Assembly: GCA_028278125.1 (NCBI GenBank)
Contig: JANQEY010000219.1
Span: 1-36,123 of the forward strand
From: a bacterium
GTDB lineage: Bacteria > Electryoneota > Electryoneia > Electryoneales > Electryoneaceae
Length of the DNA stretch: 36,123 nucleotides
Direction: 5' to 3'
Under the pieces are notes generated by a model. It did not search any database and was not told the origin of the DNA. It saw only the letters and a list, made by a program, of their open reading frames with translations. Below, piece after piece: positions 35,551-36,123 of this stretch; the stretch's first letter is position 1, and the number at the start of each line of letters is the position of its first letter. The position numbers and the translations under genes are program-made.

Positions 35551-35571
35551 GTATACTATTATAATTGATCA
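35551..35571 (-). promoter_or_regulatory. Putative operator in the tandem-MerR promoter
   Basis: On the minus strand this reads TGATCAATT-N5-AGTATAC, with the -10 box lying in the N5 region. The same 16 fixed positions at the same spacing occur in the yjbQ promoter (20789-20809). Both halves are based on palindromes, TGATCA and GTATAC. Confidence 0.45.
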
Positions 35572-35586
35572 GATGGTTGATGTCAA
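35558..35586 (-). promoter_or_regulatory. Consensus sigma-70 promoter of the tandem-MerR/radical SAM operon
   Basis: On the minus strand TTGACA (35581-35586) and TATAAT (35558-35563) are both perfect and exactly 17 bases apart, with the start codon 39 to 54 bases after the -10. This is the best promoter in the window. Confidence 0.8.
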
Positions 35587-35784
35587 GATGAGAAAAACTC
35601 CATATTCAATTACAAAGTTGCCAGTTTTTACTTGTTTGAATCTATCCAATAATTAAGAAAAAAATCAGGTCAATGATTGACAGGAAATAACATTTTATGT
35701 ACCCTGTAACTTATCAGCAACACCGGGGGTCTATATCTTAGGTGAGCCGGATTTGGGCCTTTAGAGGATAGTTTTGGAGTTTCT

Positions 35785-36123
35785 ATGCAACTTGGAAAAA
35801 GGTGTTGCAAGCATTACCTATTTCTTAAAATAATCGTTTTAGTTGTAGTAAACTTTGTTGTAACAGCAACTTACGCCACTGAGACTGTCGAGGAGCTCCA
35901 CAGAGTTCCGCGGGTGAACTCCGAGATCAGGGTTGATGGTGTTCTCAACGAAAGTATATGGGAACAGGCTTTATCCATGGAGCTGGCGTACGAAGTCCGT
36001 CCGGGTGAAAACATCCCGCCGCCCGTCAAAACAGAAGTTCTCCTTGCCTATGGTGAAAGCCATCTATTTGCCGCGTTCCGCGCATATGATCCGGATCCAA
36101 ATCTTATTCGCGCCAGAATAACA
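35785..36123 (+). CDS. Start of a CBM9-like/DUF5916 outer-membrane protein (3' partial)
   Basis: An ATG at 35785 with TTGGAG 6-7 bases upstream opens a frame of 113 codons that runs off the window. A signal peptide ('YLFLKIIVLVVVNFVVTATYA') is followed by 'RVNSEIRVDGVLNESIWEQALSMELAYEVRPGENIPPPVKTEVLLAYGESHLFAAFRAYDPDPNLIRARIT', which is the typical N-terminal CBM9-like carbohydrate-binding fold of DUF5916 proteins in FCB-group bacteria. The full protein would be expected to end in an outer-membrane barrel. A TTGACA stands at 35677 but lacks a good -10, so its promoter is unclear. Confidence 0.85.
   Translation, partial: MQLGKRCCKHYLFLKIIVLVVVNFVVTATYATETVEELHRVPRVNSEIRVDGVLNESIWEQALSMELAYEVRPGENIPPPVKTEVLLAYGESHLFAAFRAYDPDPNLIRARIT

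Noticed and set aside
35677..35705. TTGACA at 35677-35682 as a -35 for the DUF5916 gene.
   Set aside because: At 16-18 bases the -10 candidates (such as TACCCT) match the consensus poorly.

Overview
The window is a protein-dense piece (about 20 genes on both strands, no tRNA, rRNA, CRISPR or insertion sequence seen) of a Gram-negative bacterial chromosome, most likely an uncultured member of the FCB superphylum (Bacteroidota/Marinimicrobia/KSB1/Cloacimonadota-like). This rests on C-terminal Por/T9SS-type or FlgD-Ig-like sorting domains with the 'YPNPFN' signature (genes ending at 1295 and 15729), many lipoproteins with Ig-like or propeller folds, Omp85-type barrels fused to enzyme domains, and a DUF5916 gene at the right edge. 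A species cannot be named from the sequence alone.

Layout. 1-5747 (+): a tight run of a beta-helix surface protein (5' end missing), a TPR lipoprotein, a large Ig-like/Rossmann-like lipoprotein and a multi-pass GT-C-like membrane protein. It collides tail to tail, with a 79-bp overlap, with a minus-strand GT39/TPR membrane glycosyltransferase (5669-7768). 7719-12643 (+): an FGE-fold lipoprotein, a secreted M20 peptidase and a patatin/Omp85 protein. 12855-13235 (+): an orphan STAS protein, then a terminator hairpin. 13411-15729 (+) and 15815-17623 (-): two AT-rich secreted propeller proteins (BNR/Asp-box and IPT/Kelch) convergent on a perfect bidirectional terminator. 17739-20734 (-): yjbQ, a NodB-like deacetylase-fold lipoprotein and hisC, apparently one operon. 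20929-23894 (-): an outer-membrane barrel and a lipoprotein with two FGE domains. 24135-27388 (-): an EamA transporter and a beta-solenoid protein of unknown function. 27622-29473 (+): an NtrC-type sigma-54 activator and a small helical protein. 29456-32989 (-): an M48-like/PD40/Omp85 fusion. 33196-35519 (-): a tandem-MerR regulator and a B12-dependent radical SAM enzyme, behind a consensus sigma-70 promoter. 35785-36123 (+): the start of a CBM9/DUF5916 outer-membrane protein.

Themes. Most products are exported: lipoproteins, sorting-domain proteins, outer-membrane barrels, secreted hydrolases and lipid-linked-sugar transferases, so the region reads as an envelope/surface-biogenesis neighbourhood. 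The most interesting regulatory signal is a motif, TGATCAATT-N5-AGTATAC, found in the promoter core of the tandem-MerR gene and of the yjbQ operon 15 kb away. In the latter it fills a 20-bp -35/-10 spacer typical of MerR-activated promoters.

No gene-free stretch exceeds 300 bases. The longest are 35520-35784 (merR promoter, otherwise nothing firm), 23895-24134 (a weak promoter only), 27389-27621 (divergent promoter region, only one -10 box recognised), 12644-12854 (nothing convincing), 32990-33195 (a promoter) and 29011-29215 (nothing recognised).
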